Under the pieces are notes generated by a model. That model worked only from the letters and a program-made list of their open reading frames with translations. It ran no database searches and was not told the DNA's origin. Source: an uncultured Chloroflexota bacterium (GTDB lineage: Bacteria; Chloroflexota; Dehalococcoidia; CAUJGQ01). Taken from it: 35,841 bases of DNA. The first letter of the stretch is position 1. Every line of letters starts with the position of its first letter. This document shows, piece by piece, positions 9,001-16,765 of the stretch. The stretch is from positions 1 through 35,841 of the forward strand of contig CALFMN010000043.1 in the NCBI GenBank assembly GCA_937879875.1, in the 5' to 3' direction. A program made the position numbers and the translations under genes.

Positions 9001-9661
9001 CTGCAACGGCAGCGCCTGCGGGCCGCTGGCGCGCTGGGAGGGCTTCACCACCACAGCCAGCGCCGCCCCTGGCGTCGTGACCCTGACACAGCCGCCTGAA
9101 GGCGCCCAAAACGTCAGCCTCACGCCGGCGTTGCAGTGGGCCGCTCCAACAGGCGCCTTACCGGGCAGCACGCAGTATACCGCCTATGTCTGGGACCCGC
9201 AGGCGAACGCGATGCGCTTTCAGCAGACCACCACCGCGCTCGACGTGGCCGTACCGGGCAGCGCCGATCTGGTGCTGAGCCACTTCTACTACTGGACGGT
9301 CCAGGCCTGCAACGGCGCGGCGTGCGGGCCGCTGGCGCGCTGGATCGGCTTCACCACGTTGAGCAGCGTCGGCGCACCGCTGTTGCGAGCGCCGGCCGAA
9401 GGCGCGACCGGCGTCGGCGTGACGCCGACCATCGCCTGGATCGCGCCGAGCGGCTCTTCGCCGGGCAACACGCAGTACACGGTCTTCGTCTGGGATCCGG
9501 CGGCCAGCGTGATGAAGTTCCAGCAGACGACAACGGCGCTTTCGACCGCCGTGCCGTTCAGCTCCGGCCTGGTAGCGGGGCACTTTTACTACTACAGCGT
9601 GCAGGCCTGCGACGGCAGCATCTGCGGCCCGCTGGCGCGTTGGGAAGGGTTTACGAGTTAG
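6062..9661 (+). CDS. Secreted twin-propeller / Ig / FN3-repeat surface protein
   Basis: The protein has 1199 residues. A basic N-terminus and a hydrophobic LLRLTLLLLVTTSAGSA core form a signal peptide. Residues ~55-610 hold 14 repeats of ~40 residues with the pattern A-C-P-x4-C-x-A-V-G, then a TTDGG-x-W turn, as in BNR/YCF48-like propeller blades. Fourteen would fit two seven-bladed propellers (inference). An Ig-like domain of the Big_3 type (GTVAFFDG, YGGDANC) lies at ~613-700. A divergent FN3-like domain follows, then four near-identical ~100-residue modules to the C-terminus, each with YTAYIWDP, FQQATT and a Cys pair near Q-A-C-x4-C-G-P. No sortase signal or C-terminal anchor is visible, so it is released or held non-covalently. 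AAGGA at 6051-6055 lies 6 bases before ATG. It probably acts in adhesion or glycan binding; that is not shown. Confidence 0.85.
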   Translation: MAGALSIRVSHHRSPWLLRLTLLLLVTTSAGSAARRATPVRAATLTSHPLTLSSSLKAVTCLDTSTCFGVGAGGIVSHTTNGGTSWDVGGTQTYATLAGVACPLASVCFAAGAGGAIESTSNSGASWAAQTSNTTQDLNAVACLSTTTCYAVGAGGTILAASNGSSWSAQASGTAQNLFGVACPGGTTCVAVGAAGTIVATTDGSTWTARTSNTTAQLNAVGCVRFTTTCYAVGSGSTFTKTADLTAWTAGSILQTSFSFNAISCAAASTCEAVGQIGFVFGTTDGSTWNSQPSGTTQAFSGVACPSTVACFVVGASGTILATANAGTNWSGETAAYAGQINAIACPSTSVCYAAGGVIGGTTDGGATWSILTSARGEVLRGISCPATATCSAVGSGGLILATTDGGASWSSQTPVTTALSGIACPAAALCYAVGAGGRIETNAGGSWHDDNSPTTNPLTSIACPGPSTCFAVGGAGTIVRTTNGAQWGTPTSGTTGGLFATACATGGVCLALVNAGGGLLMSIDNGATWAGGAFSPAPPAFSVACPAPTICIGVSANGIGDVIMTSADAGSSWSQQLAGGTEELLSVACPSLTLCAIGTGSGHVFMATSPATAVSIGSSANPAAAGQPLTLTATLSGCPSAPSGTVAFFDGLSLLGSAPISGGQAQLTTSNVAAGSQQLTASYGGDANCGAAVSNPLSEGVTPAIPSLITPANGATGQSTTPALSWTNSAGAASFTIGLTDATANRTLPNLSSAAAALTVPSGEGLVVGHQYSWSVAACNAIGCSPFSSAFTFTTAAVTPGVVTLVSPLEGAQNVSLTPTLAWNAPSGAVAGTTQYTAYIWDPGALVMKFQQATTALSIGVPGAAGLQPSVFYFWTVQACTGSVCGPVARWEGFTTTAAPGTPSLVSPIEGSQTVSTTPTLQWTAASGAVNGVTQYTAYIWDPHPGMMVFQQATTDLSVAVPVGSALQVGRFYFYSVQACNGSACGPLARWEGFTTTASAAPGVVTLTQPPEGAQNVSLTPALQWAAPTGALPGSTQYTAYVWDPQANAMRFQQTTTALDVAVPGSADLVLSHFYYWTVQACNGAACGPLARWIGFTTLSSVGAPLLRAPAEGATGVGVTPTIAWIAPSGSSPGNTQYTVFVWDPAASVMKFQQTTTALSTAVPFSSGLVAGHFYYYSVQACDGSICGPLARWEGFTS
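8461..9660 (+). repeat. Four tandem ~300-bp coding repeats (FN3-like modules)
   Basis: Four in-frame units of about 300 bp start near 8461, 8761, 9064 and 9364. All encode the same module, with EGAQNVS/EGATGVG, TPTLAW, QYTAYIWDP, FQQ-TT, HFYY-VQAC-G--CGPLARW and GFTT. The first and third are closest at the protein level. The regular length and similarity indicate recent tandem duplication, so unit number may vary between strains. Confidence 0.85.
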
Positions 9662-9974
9662 GCGGGCGAGCGGCACAGCGGTGTGGCTCCGGTATATGAT
9701 GCAGCCGGAGGTACTCCTCGGGTGGTGAGCACCGGCACCGGCCTCCTCTAATCCCGGCGTAGAAGGCGCCGGGCCGGGTCTGCCCGGCCGCTGCCTTGCG
9801 CCACGTCGCGACGCGCTCTCCCGTGCGCGGCGCCTTCGCGTGTCCGCCATCTCCTCCTGGCTCTGCCTTCTGCGCTCCTCCTCAATGCCTGATCACTGCC
9901 CGCCCCAGCGGTAGGGACGCGGGTTCCTCTCTGCGTCCGCCGCACGCTCGTGCACATTTTCGAGGAGCGCGTTG
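9662..9974 (+). other. Non-coding gap with a GC hairpin
   Basis: This is a 313-bp stretch without a supportable gene. It holds a 7-bp perfect stem, GGCCGGG (9772-9778) with CCCGGCC (9783-9789), around a TCTG loop. There is no T-run after it, so it is at best a weak terminator for the secreted protein. The promoter of the following MFS gene should lie here, but I see no clear hexamers. Confidence 0.4.
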
Positions 9975-11249
9975 ATGCGTCCCCGCTTTACCGGGCTCTG
10001 GCGCCACGCCGACTTTCTGCGGCTGTGGGCCGGCCAAACGACCTCGCAGTTCGGCTCGCTCGTCGGCGGCATCGCGCTGCAGTTCACGGCGATTCTCTGG
10101 CTGCACGCGAACGCGGCGCAGGTCAGCCTGCTGGCGGCCTGCCAGTTCGCACCCGCGGCCGCGCTCGGCCTCGCAGCCGGCGCCTGGGTCGACCGGCTGC
10201 GCCGCCGGCCGGTGATGATCGTCGCCGACAGCGGCCGCGCCCTGGCGCTCGCCAGCGTGCCCGTCGCCGCTGCGTTCGGCTCGCTCTCCTTACCCCAGCT
10301 CTATGCCGTCGCCTGTGTCAACAGCGCCCTGGGTGTCTTATTTGAGTCGGCCTACGAAGCCTACCTGCCCTCGTTGCTGCCGCCGGAGCAGATCGTCGAA
10401 GGCAACAGCAAGCTGGCTGCCAGCGCCTCCGTGGCCGAGTTCGGCGCCTTCAGCGCGGGCGGCTGGCTGGTGCAACTGTTCAGCGCCCCGGCCGCCGTGC
10501 TGGTGGACGCGCTCTCGTTCGCCGTCTCGGCCGGCTCGGTGGCCGCGATCCGCGCGCCCGAGCCTCCAGCCGTCGCGGCGGAGCGGCGTGAACCGCTGCG
10601 CCGCGAAATCGCGGAAGGCGCCCGTTTCATCTGGCATCACCCGCTGCTGCGGGCGCTGGCGGGTGTGCATATGGTGCTGGAGTGCGGCAGCCGCATCGTC
10701 GGCGCCGTGATCCTGCTCTATCTCAGCCGCGAGGCCGGCTTCGGCGCCGGCGCGCAGGGGATGATCTTCGCCGTCGGCGGGCTCACGTCGCTGGTGGGCG
10801 CCAGCGTCGCCGGGCGCTGGCGCTGGTTCGGCGGGCTCGGTCGTGCGCTCACGCTCTCGGTGTTGCTGCGCTGCGCGGGCATGATCTGTATCCCCCTGGC
10901 AACAGGCGTGTCGCTCGGCGGCGTGCTCTTACTCGTAGCAAGCCAGTGCCTCACCGATCCCGGTTACGCCTTCTTCGAGATCAATGCCGTCAGCCTGCGC
11001 CAGACACTGACGCCCGGGCGGCTGCTGGGTCGCGTCAGCGCGACACTGCGCGTGCTCGATTTCGCCGCGATGCTGTTCGGGACGGCGCTGGGCGGCGTGC
11101 TCGGCCAGGTCGTGGGCCTGCGCGCCACACTGTTTGTCGCGGTTGGAGTCGTCGCCGGCGCGGCGCTCTGGCTGACGCTGAGCCCGCTCGCGCGGCTGCG
11201 CGCCTTTCCCGAGCCGGCAGCGATCGGCGCCGGGCCTGCTGGAGAGTAG
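9975..11249 (+). CDS. MFS transporter, MFS_3 / EntS-like exporter
   Basis: The 424-residue protein has about 12 predicted membrane helices. The N-terminus, FTGLWRHADFLRLWAGQTTSQFGS, is typical of the MFS_3 branch that includes enterobactin exporter EntS and macrolide-efflux-like proteins. A loop motif, AGAWVDRLRRRPVMIVAD, follows helix 2. The central PEQIVEGNSKLAASASVAEFGAFSAGGWLVQ segment is also characteristic of the branch. ATG 9975 has GAGGAG at 9962-9967, 7 bases upstream; the TTG at 9972 is a poorer choice. It stands alone: the next gene begins 140 bases later and is an extracellular protease. The substrate is unknown. No siderophore or macrolide gene is nearby to suggest one. Confidence 0.88.
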   Translation: MRPRFTGLWRHADFLRLWAGQTTSQFGSLVGGIALQFTAILWLHANAAQVSLLAACQFAPAAALGLAAGAWVDRLRRRPVMIVADSGRALALASVPVAAAFGSLSLPQLYAVACVNSALGVLFESAYEAYLPSLLPPEQIVEGNSKLAASASVAEFGAFSAGGWLVQLFSAPAAVLVDALSFAVSAGSVAAIRAPEPPAVAAERREPLRREIAEGARFIWHHPLLRALAGVHMVLECGSRIVGAVILLYLSREAGFGAGAQGMIFAVGGLTSLVGASVAGRWRWFGGLGRALTLSVLLRCAGMICIPLATGVSLGGVLLLVASQCLTDPGYAFFEINAVSLRQTLTPGRLLGRVSATLRVLDFAAMLFGTALGGVLGQVVGLRATLFVAVGVVAGAALWLTLSPLARLRAFPEPAAIGAGPAGE

Positions 11250-11388
11250 CCGGCGGGCACGACGCCAGCGCTGCGCTGCCCGTGACAGCCTGCCGATACC
11301 CGCACGAAACAGTCCGTGCCGCGCGCTGCTTGCCCGCGCACAACGCCGCGGCTTGTCTCACGCACGGGCCGGCTGGTTAGACTGGACT

Positions 11389-12918
11389 ATGCAAGAGACG
11401 CTTCGACATCGATGGCCCGCGTGGTGGTCGCTTGTTCCTACGATCGCGGCAGTGCTGCTGATCGCCTGTACGGGCTCGCATCACGCGGCGCCCGCAAGCC
11501 ACACGCCGGTCGCCGGCGCGGCGAGTGCATCCGCGGCCACGGCTTCGGCGCCGCACGCGGCCGGCAGCCCCCAAGCCACACCTTCGCCCGCGCTCACGGC
11601 GGGTCTGCGCCCGGGCGGTGTGCCCTCGACAGGGGCCACGCCGGCGCGCGGCAGCGGCCCCGGCTCGGCGGCGCAGGCCAGCGCCACGGCCGGTCCGCCG
11701 CTCAACGCCAATCAGTTGCTGCGCCGCGACGCCGTGCCGACCATTCAGGAGTGCATCGACGCCGGCATCGGCCCCTGCTACTCGCCGGCGGACATCCGCG
11801 CGGCCTACGACGTGGACCCGCTGCTGGCCAGCGGCATCGACGGCAGCGGGCAGAGCGTCGTCATCATCGTCTCCTTCGGCAGCCCGTCGCTGGCGGACGA
11901 CGTGGCGGCCTTCAGCAAGGCGATGGGGCTGCCCGACGCCGATCTGCAGGAGCTATACCCGCTCGGCTCCGACTTCTCCGGCCAGCCCCAGGGCGAGATC
12001 GGCGGCTGGCGCGGCGAGACGACGCTCGACGCCGAGTGGGTGCACGCGATCGCGCCGAAAGCGCGTATCGTCGTGCTCATCAGCCCCGTGGCCGAAACCG
12101 AGGGCGTGGTCGGCCTGCCGGAGATGCTGCAACTCGAACAGTACGCACTCGACAACCACCTGGGCACGGTGATCTCGCAGAGCTGGGGCACGAGCGAGGA
12201 TCTGCTCGACGACGCCGAAGGGCTGCCCGTCCGGCAGCAGTGGGACGCGTTCTATCAGCAGGCCACGGCCGCGGGTGTCACCGTCGTTACGGCGGCGGGC
12301 GACCACGGCGCCCTTGCCGATACGCGCGACGAGCAGCCGGCAACCACGCGTTCGGCCGACTGGCCCTCCGCCGAGCCCTGGGTGACGACCGTGGGCGGCA
12401 CGACGCTCGCGCTGAACGCCGACGGCAGCTACGGCTTCGAGCGGGTATGGGCGGACAGCTCGGGAGCGGGCGGCAGCGGCATCAGCCGCTTTTATGCTGA
12501 GCCGGCGAACCAGAAGCTGCTGCCCGACGCGATCCAGCAGCGGCTCGGCGGCATGCGCGGCGAGGCCGATGTTGCGGCCATCGCCGATGGGCTGCTGGTT
12601 TACTACGCGACCGGGCCGGCCGGCACGCCGCATCCGAGCGTGGTCGGCGGCACGAGCGCCTCGACCCCGATCTGGGCGGGCATCGTCGCGTTGGCCAATC
12701 AGGCGGCCGGGCGCGGCCTCGGCAACATCAACCCGACGCTGTATCAGCTCGGAGCGGCCGGGCGCTGCTTCCATGACGTAACCGACGGCAGCAACGCCTT
12801 CCGCCGCGATCCGGGCGAGCCGGCGATGGCGGGCTGGGACTTCCCGACCGGCTGGGGATCGCCCGACGCGGGCTGCCTCGTGCCCGCGCTCGCGGCTGCG
12901 GCGCGGAACGGGCAGTAA
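11389..12918 (+). CDS. S53 (sedolisin/kumamolisin-type) serine-carboxyl protease lipoprotein
   Basis: The protein has 509 residues. The N-terminus has a membrane stretch and a lipobox (LIAC), then ~85 residues of Ala/Thr/Pro/Gly linker. The catalytic domain starts near GPCYSPADIRAAYDV. The S53 centre is complete: Glu210 and Asp214 in GETTLDAEW, oxyanion Asp305 in AAGDHG and nucleophile Ser423 in GGTSASTP. The calcium-site region near the C-terminus (FHDVTDGSN, GWDFPTGWGSPDAG) is present. The large pro-kumamolisin prodomain normally found before the catalytic domain is not recognisable. ATG 11389 is the most likely start, and a TTG at 11353 is also in frame. It should degrade proteins outside the cell, probably at acid pH as in the family. 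RdgB follows after one base. Confidence 0.92.
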   Translation: MQETLRHRWPAWWSLVPTIAAVLLIACTGSHHAAPASHTPVAGAASASAATASAPHAAGSPQATPSPALTAGLRPGGVPSTGATPARGSGPGSAAQASATAGPPLNANQLLRRDAVPTIQECIDAGIGPCYSPADIRAAYDVDPLLASGIDGSGQSVVIIVSFGSPSLADDVAAFSKAMGLPDADLQELYPLGSDFSGQPQGEIGGWRGETTLDAEWVHAIAPKARIVVLISPVAETEGVVGLPEMLQLEQYALDNHLGTVISQSWGTSEDLLDDAEGLPVRQQWDAFYQQATAAGVTVVTAAGDHGALADTRDEQPATTRSADWPSAEPWVTTVGGTTLALNADGSYGFERVWADSSGAGGSGISRFYAEPANQKLLPDAIQQRLGGMRGEADVAAIADGLLVYYATGPAGTPHPSVVGGTSASTPIWAGIVALANQAAGRGLGNINPTLYQLGAAGRCFHDVTDGSNAFRRDPGEPAMAGWDFPTGWGSPDAGCLVPALAAAARNGQ

Positions 12919-12919
12919 C

Positions 12920-13531
12920 GTGCCGCGCATCCTGATCGCCACGAACAACCCCGGCAAGCTGGAGGAGCTGCGCGCCCTCTTGCTTCCCACCGGCTGGACG
13001 CCGCTGCATCCTGCCGGCATCGGCCTGGCGCTCGATGTGCCGGAGACGGGCAGCAGCTACGTCGAAAACGCGACGCTGAAGGCCAGAGCATTCGCGGCCG
13101 CGGCGAATCTGCTGGCGCTGGCCGACGACTCCGGGCTGGAAGTGGACGCGCTCGGCGGGCGGCCCGGCGTCCATTCGGCGCGCTACGGCGGCCCCGGCAC
13201 GCCGCCGCACGAGCAGATCCGCATGCTGCTGAACGAGCTTGAGGGCGTCCCCGACGAACGCCGCGGCGCGCGCTTTCGCTCCGTGGTCGTGATCGCCGCG
13301 CCAGACGAGCGAACCTGGCAGTCAGAAGGCGCGATCGAGGGCCGCGTCGCCCGCGAGCCGCACGGTCACAACGGCTTCGGCTACGACCCGATCTTCTTCC
13401 TGCCAGAACGCGGCCGCACGCTGGCGGAGCTGACCGAGGCCGAGAAGCGCGCGATCAGTCACCGCGCCCTGGCGATGCAGGGCGCGCTGCAACAGCTCGA
13501 TCGCCTGCTGCGTGCGGGCGAAGGGCTGTAG
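12920..13531 (+). CDS. rdgB: XTP/dITP diphosphatase (RdgB/HAM1)
   Basis: The 203-residue protein has normal family length. It hydrolyses non-canonical purine triphosphates (XTP, dITP, ITP) to monophosphate and pyrophosphate, keeping them out of DNA and RNA. Signature blocks are in order: ATNNPGKLEEL at the N-terminus (nucleotide-binding loop), ADDSGLEVDALGGRPGVHSARYGG in the middle (catalytic Asp), then GHNGFGYDPIFF and ISHRALA near the C-terminus. The start is GTG 12920, one base after the protease TAA, which suggests translational re-initiation. In other genomes it often sits with rph (RNase PH), which is absent here. Confidence in function is high. Confidence 0.96.
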   Translation: MPRILIATNNPGKLEELRALLLPTGWTPLHPAGIGLALDVPETGSSYVENATLKARAFAAAANLLALADDSGLEVDALGGRPGVHSARYGGPGTPPHEQIRMLLNELEGVPDERRGARFRSVVVIAAPDERTWQSEGAIEGRVAREPHGHNGFGYDPIFFLPERGRTLAELTEAEKRAISHRALAMQGALQQLDRLLRAGEGL

Positions 13532-13546
13532 CCGCGCCCCGATGAA

Positions 13547-13741
13547 CTACTGCCAGACCGAGCGCGGCGTCGCCACGATGCGGGTAACGTTCATCTGCTC
13601 GCGGTCCAGCGGCTCAGGGATGCGCGGCGCGATAGGCACGGGCCGAATCCGCGAGTCGCCGTGCATCTTCGCGGCTGCTTCGTGCTCCGGCCGCTTGAAC
13701 GCTGACACTGGCCGCGGAGAGTCGCTGGCTTGCCTGACCAC
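13547..13741 (-). CDS. Possible small protein of unknown function
   Basis: This 64-codon frame starts at GTG 13741; an internal ATG would give ~39 residues. It is notable only for codon use: most third positions are G or C, as in real genes here. The product is charged and Pro-rich (RIRPVPIAPRIPEPLDREQ), with no signal peptide, membrane segment or known domain. No Shine-Dalgarno is visible before the GTG. It lies convergently after rdgB and downstream of the M23 gene. The rest of the 342-bp gap 13532-13873 holds nothing I can support. It could equally be a chance frame or a gene remnant. Confidence 0.3.
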   Translation of the reverse strand: MVRQASDSPRPVSAFKRPEHEAAAKMHGDSRIRPVPIAPRIPEPLDREQMNVTRIVATPRSVWQ

Positions 13742-13873
13742 ACTGGAGGGAAAATGGCGGTGGGGCTCACGCGACGACCCGTGGCACCGCGCACCAACGC
13801 GGCCGTGCTATCTGTTCCAGCTCCTGCTTTACGGAGAAGAGGAGGGCTGGAGTGACGGCGGCGGCCACCCGAC

Positions 13874-14815
13874 CTACCGCGGCAGGACCAGCAGCGGGTT
13901 GACGGGAAAGCCGCTGAGGCGGACCTCGAAGTGCAGATGGGGGCCGGTGCTGTTTCCAGTCGTGCCGGAGAGGCCGATCGGGTCGCCGGCGTGAATCGGC
14001 TGGCCGACGGGGAGCGCGGGCACGTAGAGCAGGTGGCCGTAGCGGGTGATGATGCCGTCGCCGTGGTCGATGTCCACGTAGTAGCCGTAGCTGCAGCAGG
14101 CGTTACCGCCGGCGAAGGCGATGCGGCCATCGGCCATCGCCCGCACGATCGTGCCGAGCGGGACGCCGATGTCGATGCCCAGCGGGTGCTGCGGCCCGAA
14201 CAGGCTGGTGATCGGCCCGCGCGCCGGCCAGACGATCGCGGCCGCCGCGCTGTTCGCGGGCGATGACGCCGAGGCGTTGAGGTACGACCTGTTGCCGGCC
14301 GGCACCGCGGAGCCGGCGGCTGGCGTAGCGGGCGCCGGGGCCGGCGAATCCGCGACCGCCGCAGTAGCAGCCGCGGCGTCGGGGCTGCTATCGGGCGATG
14401 CCTCCGCGCCTGTAACGGCGGCTTCGACCGGCGTCGCGGCCACGATTGCTGCGGCCGGTTCGCTGGCCGTCGTGCCGTCAGGCTGCTGGGCGGCGCGGCC
14501 GGCCGCCAGCGCCTGCACGATCTGCCGCGGCGCATCGGCCGGCGCGGGGCCGGCGGGAATCAGCTCCGGGTCGGCGTCGAGCGCGGCAGGCGCCGCGGCC
14601 GCACCCAGCATGAGCGTGACGCGATGCGCCGCGTGCTGCGCGCCGAACAGCATGCCCGCGCCGAGCATGGCGGCCGCGGCGATGCCCGCGAGCACGAGCC
14701 GGCCACGCCTGCGCCGCGCGCTGCGGCCCTGCCCGAGCAGCGGGTCGGTTTCCCGCGGCGCGGGCGGCACGAGCAGCCGGGGCGTGGCCGGGGATTCGGG
14801 CTGCACCTCGCTCAC
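13874..14815 (-). CDS. M23 peptidoglycan endopeptidase at the end of the Tad operon
   Basis: The 313-residue protein has a cytoplasmic basic segment (SARRRRGR) followed by one membrane helix (LVLAGIAAAAMLGAGMLFG), then a ~120-residue Ala/Pro linker and a C-terminal M23/LytM domain. Zinc ligands His210 and Asp215 (HPLGID) and His295 (HLHFEV) are present, with the catalytic His261 in YGHLL. It is therefore probably an active glycyl- or D-amino-acid endopeptidase acting on the wall from the outer membrane face. It begins with GTG overlapping the tadG stop (GTGA), so it is translationally coupled to the pilus genes. The likely role is local wall opening for pilus passage (inference). A LytM activator role is less likely because the zinc ligands are intact. 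Confidence 0.9.
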   Translation of the reverse strand: MSEVQPESPATPRLLVPPAPRETDPLLGQGRSARRRRGRLVLAGIAAAAMLGAGMLFGAQHAAHRVTLMLGAAAAPAALDADPELIPAGPAPADAPRQIVQALAAGRAAQQPDGTTASEPAAAIVAATPVEAAVTGAEASPDSSPDAAAATAAVADSPAPAPATPAAGSAVPAGNRSYLNASASSPANSAAAAIVWPARGPITSLFGPQHPLGIDIGVPLGTIVRAMADGRIAFAGGNACCSYGYYVDIDHGDGIITRYGHLLYVPALPVGQPIHAGDPIGLSGTTGNSTGPHLHFEVRLSGFPVNPLLVLPR

Positions 14816-15879
14816 TGGATCAGCTTCGGTTCGCAGATGCCGATGCCGGTGTCACACGCCCCGGTGGTTGGGGGCGGCGTGCCGGTGCCCGTGCCGAAGC
14901 CGGCGAGCGTCGTACTGAGCTGGGTGATCTGTCCGTAGATGTCTTTCGAGCAAGCACTTGGTGGGTTGATCGGCAAGGTGCCACTATTCTGCGAGATATT
15001 CAGGTTGAGCGCTGCAAAGGTCTCCGTTGTGACGCTTACGTTGCCGTTGCCGGTTTCATGGTCGAGCACGACCACGATGATCGGCGTCTGATTGATATAT
15101 GCCTGGTTGATGATGTTGATCCAGTAGGCCTCTTTCGTCGGATCGTTCACGCTTCCGCAGGCATCGCCACCCTTGGTCAATACATTGCCATCGGCAACAA
15201 CCGGATTGTTGCTGCCGCAGCCGCTCACAAAATCATTACCCGTTCTGAAGAAGCCCTTGAAGTCCTTTGAATTGCCCGTCCAATCCGGCCCGCCGATCGT
15301 TTGCACGCTGTCCGCAACCCAGGCATTCGAGCGGAAAATCACCACGTCGCCGACGGCAACGTTCTTCCCCTTCGTGTTCTGAAACCAGATCGCGTACGGC
15401 ACAAAACCGCCGCAGCCGACGGCGCCCTGCGTCACCGTGCCGACCTGCACCTTCGCCGTCGCTCCCACGTTGCCGCTGTTCAGGCCGAGCACGCGCATGA
15501 AAGAGTACTTGACCGTACGCTGGATCGATACGGTGATCGTATCGTTCGTCGCGCTTGTCGTGCTGACCGCGTTTGTGACCACGGTATCGCTGGCATCGGC
15601 GCAGGTCTGGTTGCCGGTGAAGCAGTTCAGCGTGAGCCACTGCGCGGCGTCGGTCTTGGCCGTGGCCGGGCTGCCCGGCAGGCGGTAGGCGCCGGCGAAG
15701 GCGGCGGCGTCGGCGGCGTTTTGCAGCTTGCGCCGGTTGTTTTGCAGGTTGCTGCCGTCCAGCACGAGCCCGGCCATGCCGATGATCACGGTCAGGCACA
15801 GCGCCCAGAGCACAAGCGCCTGGCCCTCCTCGCCGCGGTGCAACCAGCTTCGCCGCCGTGATGCGGTCGCGCGACTCAT
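14812..15879 (-). CDS. tadG: TadG-like pseudopilin/pilus assembly protein
   Basis: The 355-residue protein has a TadE/G-like N-terminus: GEEGQALVLWALCLTVIIGMAGLVLDG is a processed-type hydrophobic helix, and the QNAADAAAFAGAY segment after it is diagnostic of the Flp pilus-assembly TadG N-terminal domain. The rest is extracellular, Asn/Thr/Gly-rich, with several Cys (for example CGGF, SGCGSNN, DACGS) that could form disulfides. No von Willebrand A domain with a MIDAS motif is apparent, unlike the long TadG of Proteobacteria. ATG 15879 overlaps the tadC stop (ATGA). The middle of the gene looks lower in GC than the flanking tadC. It probably sits in the membrane as a minor pseudopilin or adhesin-like component. 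Confidence 0.82.
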   Translation of the reverse strand: MSRATASRRRSWLHRGEEGQALVLWALCLTVIIGMAGLVLDGSNLQNNRRKLQNAADAAAFAGAYRLPGSPATAKTDAAQWLTLNCFTGNQTCADASDTVVTNAVSTTSATNDTITVSIQRTVKYSFMRVLGLNSGNVGATAKVQVGTVTQGAVGCGGFVPYAIWFQNTKGKNVAVGDVVIFRSNAWVADSVQTIGGPDWTGNSKDFKGFFRTGNDFVSGCGSNNPVVADGNVLTKGGDACGSVNDPTKEAYWINIINQAYINQTPIIVVVLDHETGNGNVSVTTETFAALNLNISQNSGTLPINPPSACSKDIYGQITQLSTTLAGFGTGTGTPPPTTGACDTGIGICEPKLIQ

Positions 15880-16760
15880 AGGATGCCTCCGCGCTGCACG
15901 AAGCCGATCACGGCCGGGCCGAGGATCACGGCGAACATCGTGGGAAAGAGCAGCAGCGCCAGCACGAAGATGATCTTGATCGGCGCCTTCTGCGCCGCCT
16001 GCTCGGCGCGCTGCTTCTGCGCGCTGCGCACGACCTCGGCCTGCACGCGCAGCGTCTCGCCCAGGCTGCTGCCCACCGTCTCCGACTGCACCACGGCGGT
16101 GACGAACGAGCTCAAATCCGGCACGCCGTTGCGCGCCGCCAGGTCCTGCAGCGCCTGCCGCCGGCTGCGGCCGATCGCCACGCTGCCCAGCGTGCGGCGC
16201 AGCTCCGTGCGCAGCGGCTCGCGCACCTTCTCCGCCACGCGCGTCAGCGCCGCGTCGATGCCGAGCCCTGCCTCAACGCAGGTCGTGAGCAGGTCCATCA
16301 TGTCCGGCATCGCGCGCAGCAGCTTGTGCCGCCGGCTTCGCGCCCGCGCCCGCACCAGCACCACCGGGCCGTAGAGCGACGCGACCGCCATCGCTCCGAC
16401 CGCGAGCACGCCGCGCCCGTCCAGCCCCGTCTTGCTCGCGCTCAGCTCCAGCAGGATCAGCAGCGGCAGCCCGGCGCCGATCAGCGCCCAGAGAAACAGC
16501 GCCGTCTCGGGGTCCAGGTTGAGGCCGGCGGCGTAGAGCGTCCTCGCCAGCCGGTCGCGCGTCTGGCCGGGCAACGCCTCACGCAGCCAGCGGCGCAGCG
16601 CCTCGCCGCGCGTGGGGCCGTCGGCGTCGCGTACGGCGAAGCCGGGCCGGTCCAGCGTGAGTTCGGCCAGGCGGCGGCGCGCGGCCGGCGCCGGGCGCGT
16701 GAGCGCGGCGTAGACCAGCAGGGCGATGGCGACGAAGCCAAGCAGCGCGATCAGCAGCAC
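15876..16760 (-). CDS. tadC: TadC inner-membrane platform protein (T2SF domain)
   Basis: The 294-residue protein begins with a membrane segment (LLIALLGFVAIALLVYAAL) and has a central cytoplasmic T2SF/GspF domain carrying PDMMDLLTTCVEAGLGIDAAL and LSSFVTAVVQSETVGSSLGETLRVQA. The terminal hydrophobic helices are IIFVLALLLFPTMFAVILGP. It forms, with TadB, the platform that transmits TadA ATPase work to pilin extraction. The start is GTG 16760, five bases after tadB. The stop overlaps tadG by 4 bases. Length is usual. The assignment to TadC rather than TadB follows gene order and the FPTMFAVILGPA ending. Confidence 0.93.
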   Translation of the reverse strand: MLLIALLGFVAIALLVYAALTRPAPAARRRLAELTLDRPGFAVRDADGPTRGEALRRWLREALPGQTRDRLARTLYAAGLNLDPETALFLWALIGAGLPLLILLELSASKTGLDGRGVLAVGAMAVASLYGPVVLVRARARSRRHKLLRAMPDMMDLLTTCVEAGLGIDAALTRVAEKVREPLRTELRRTLGSVAIGRSRRQALQDLAARNGVPDLSSFVTAVVQSETVGSSLGETLRVQAEVVRSAQKQRAEQAAQKAPIKIIFVLALLLFPTMFAVILGPAVIGFVQRGGIL

Positions 16761-16765
16761 GGCGC

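Noticed and set aside
9772..9789. GC hairpin considered as an intrinsic terminator
   Set aside because: No T-run follows on either strand; it is recorded only as part of the non-coding gap.
13754..13858. Plus-strand 34-codon frame after GGAGGGAAA
   Set aside because: Only 3 bases lie between the ribosome-like site and ATG, and the peptide is Arg/Pro/Ala-rich with no features.
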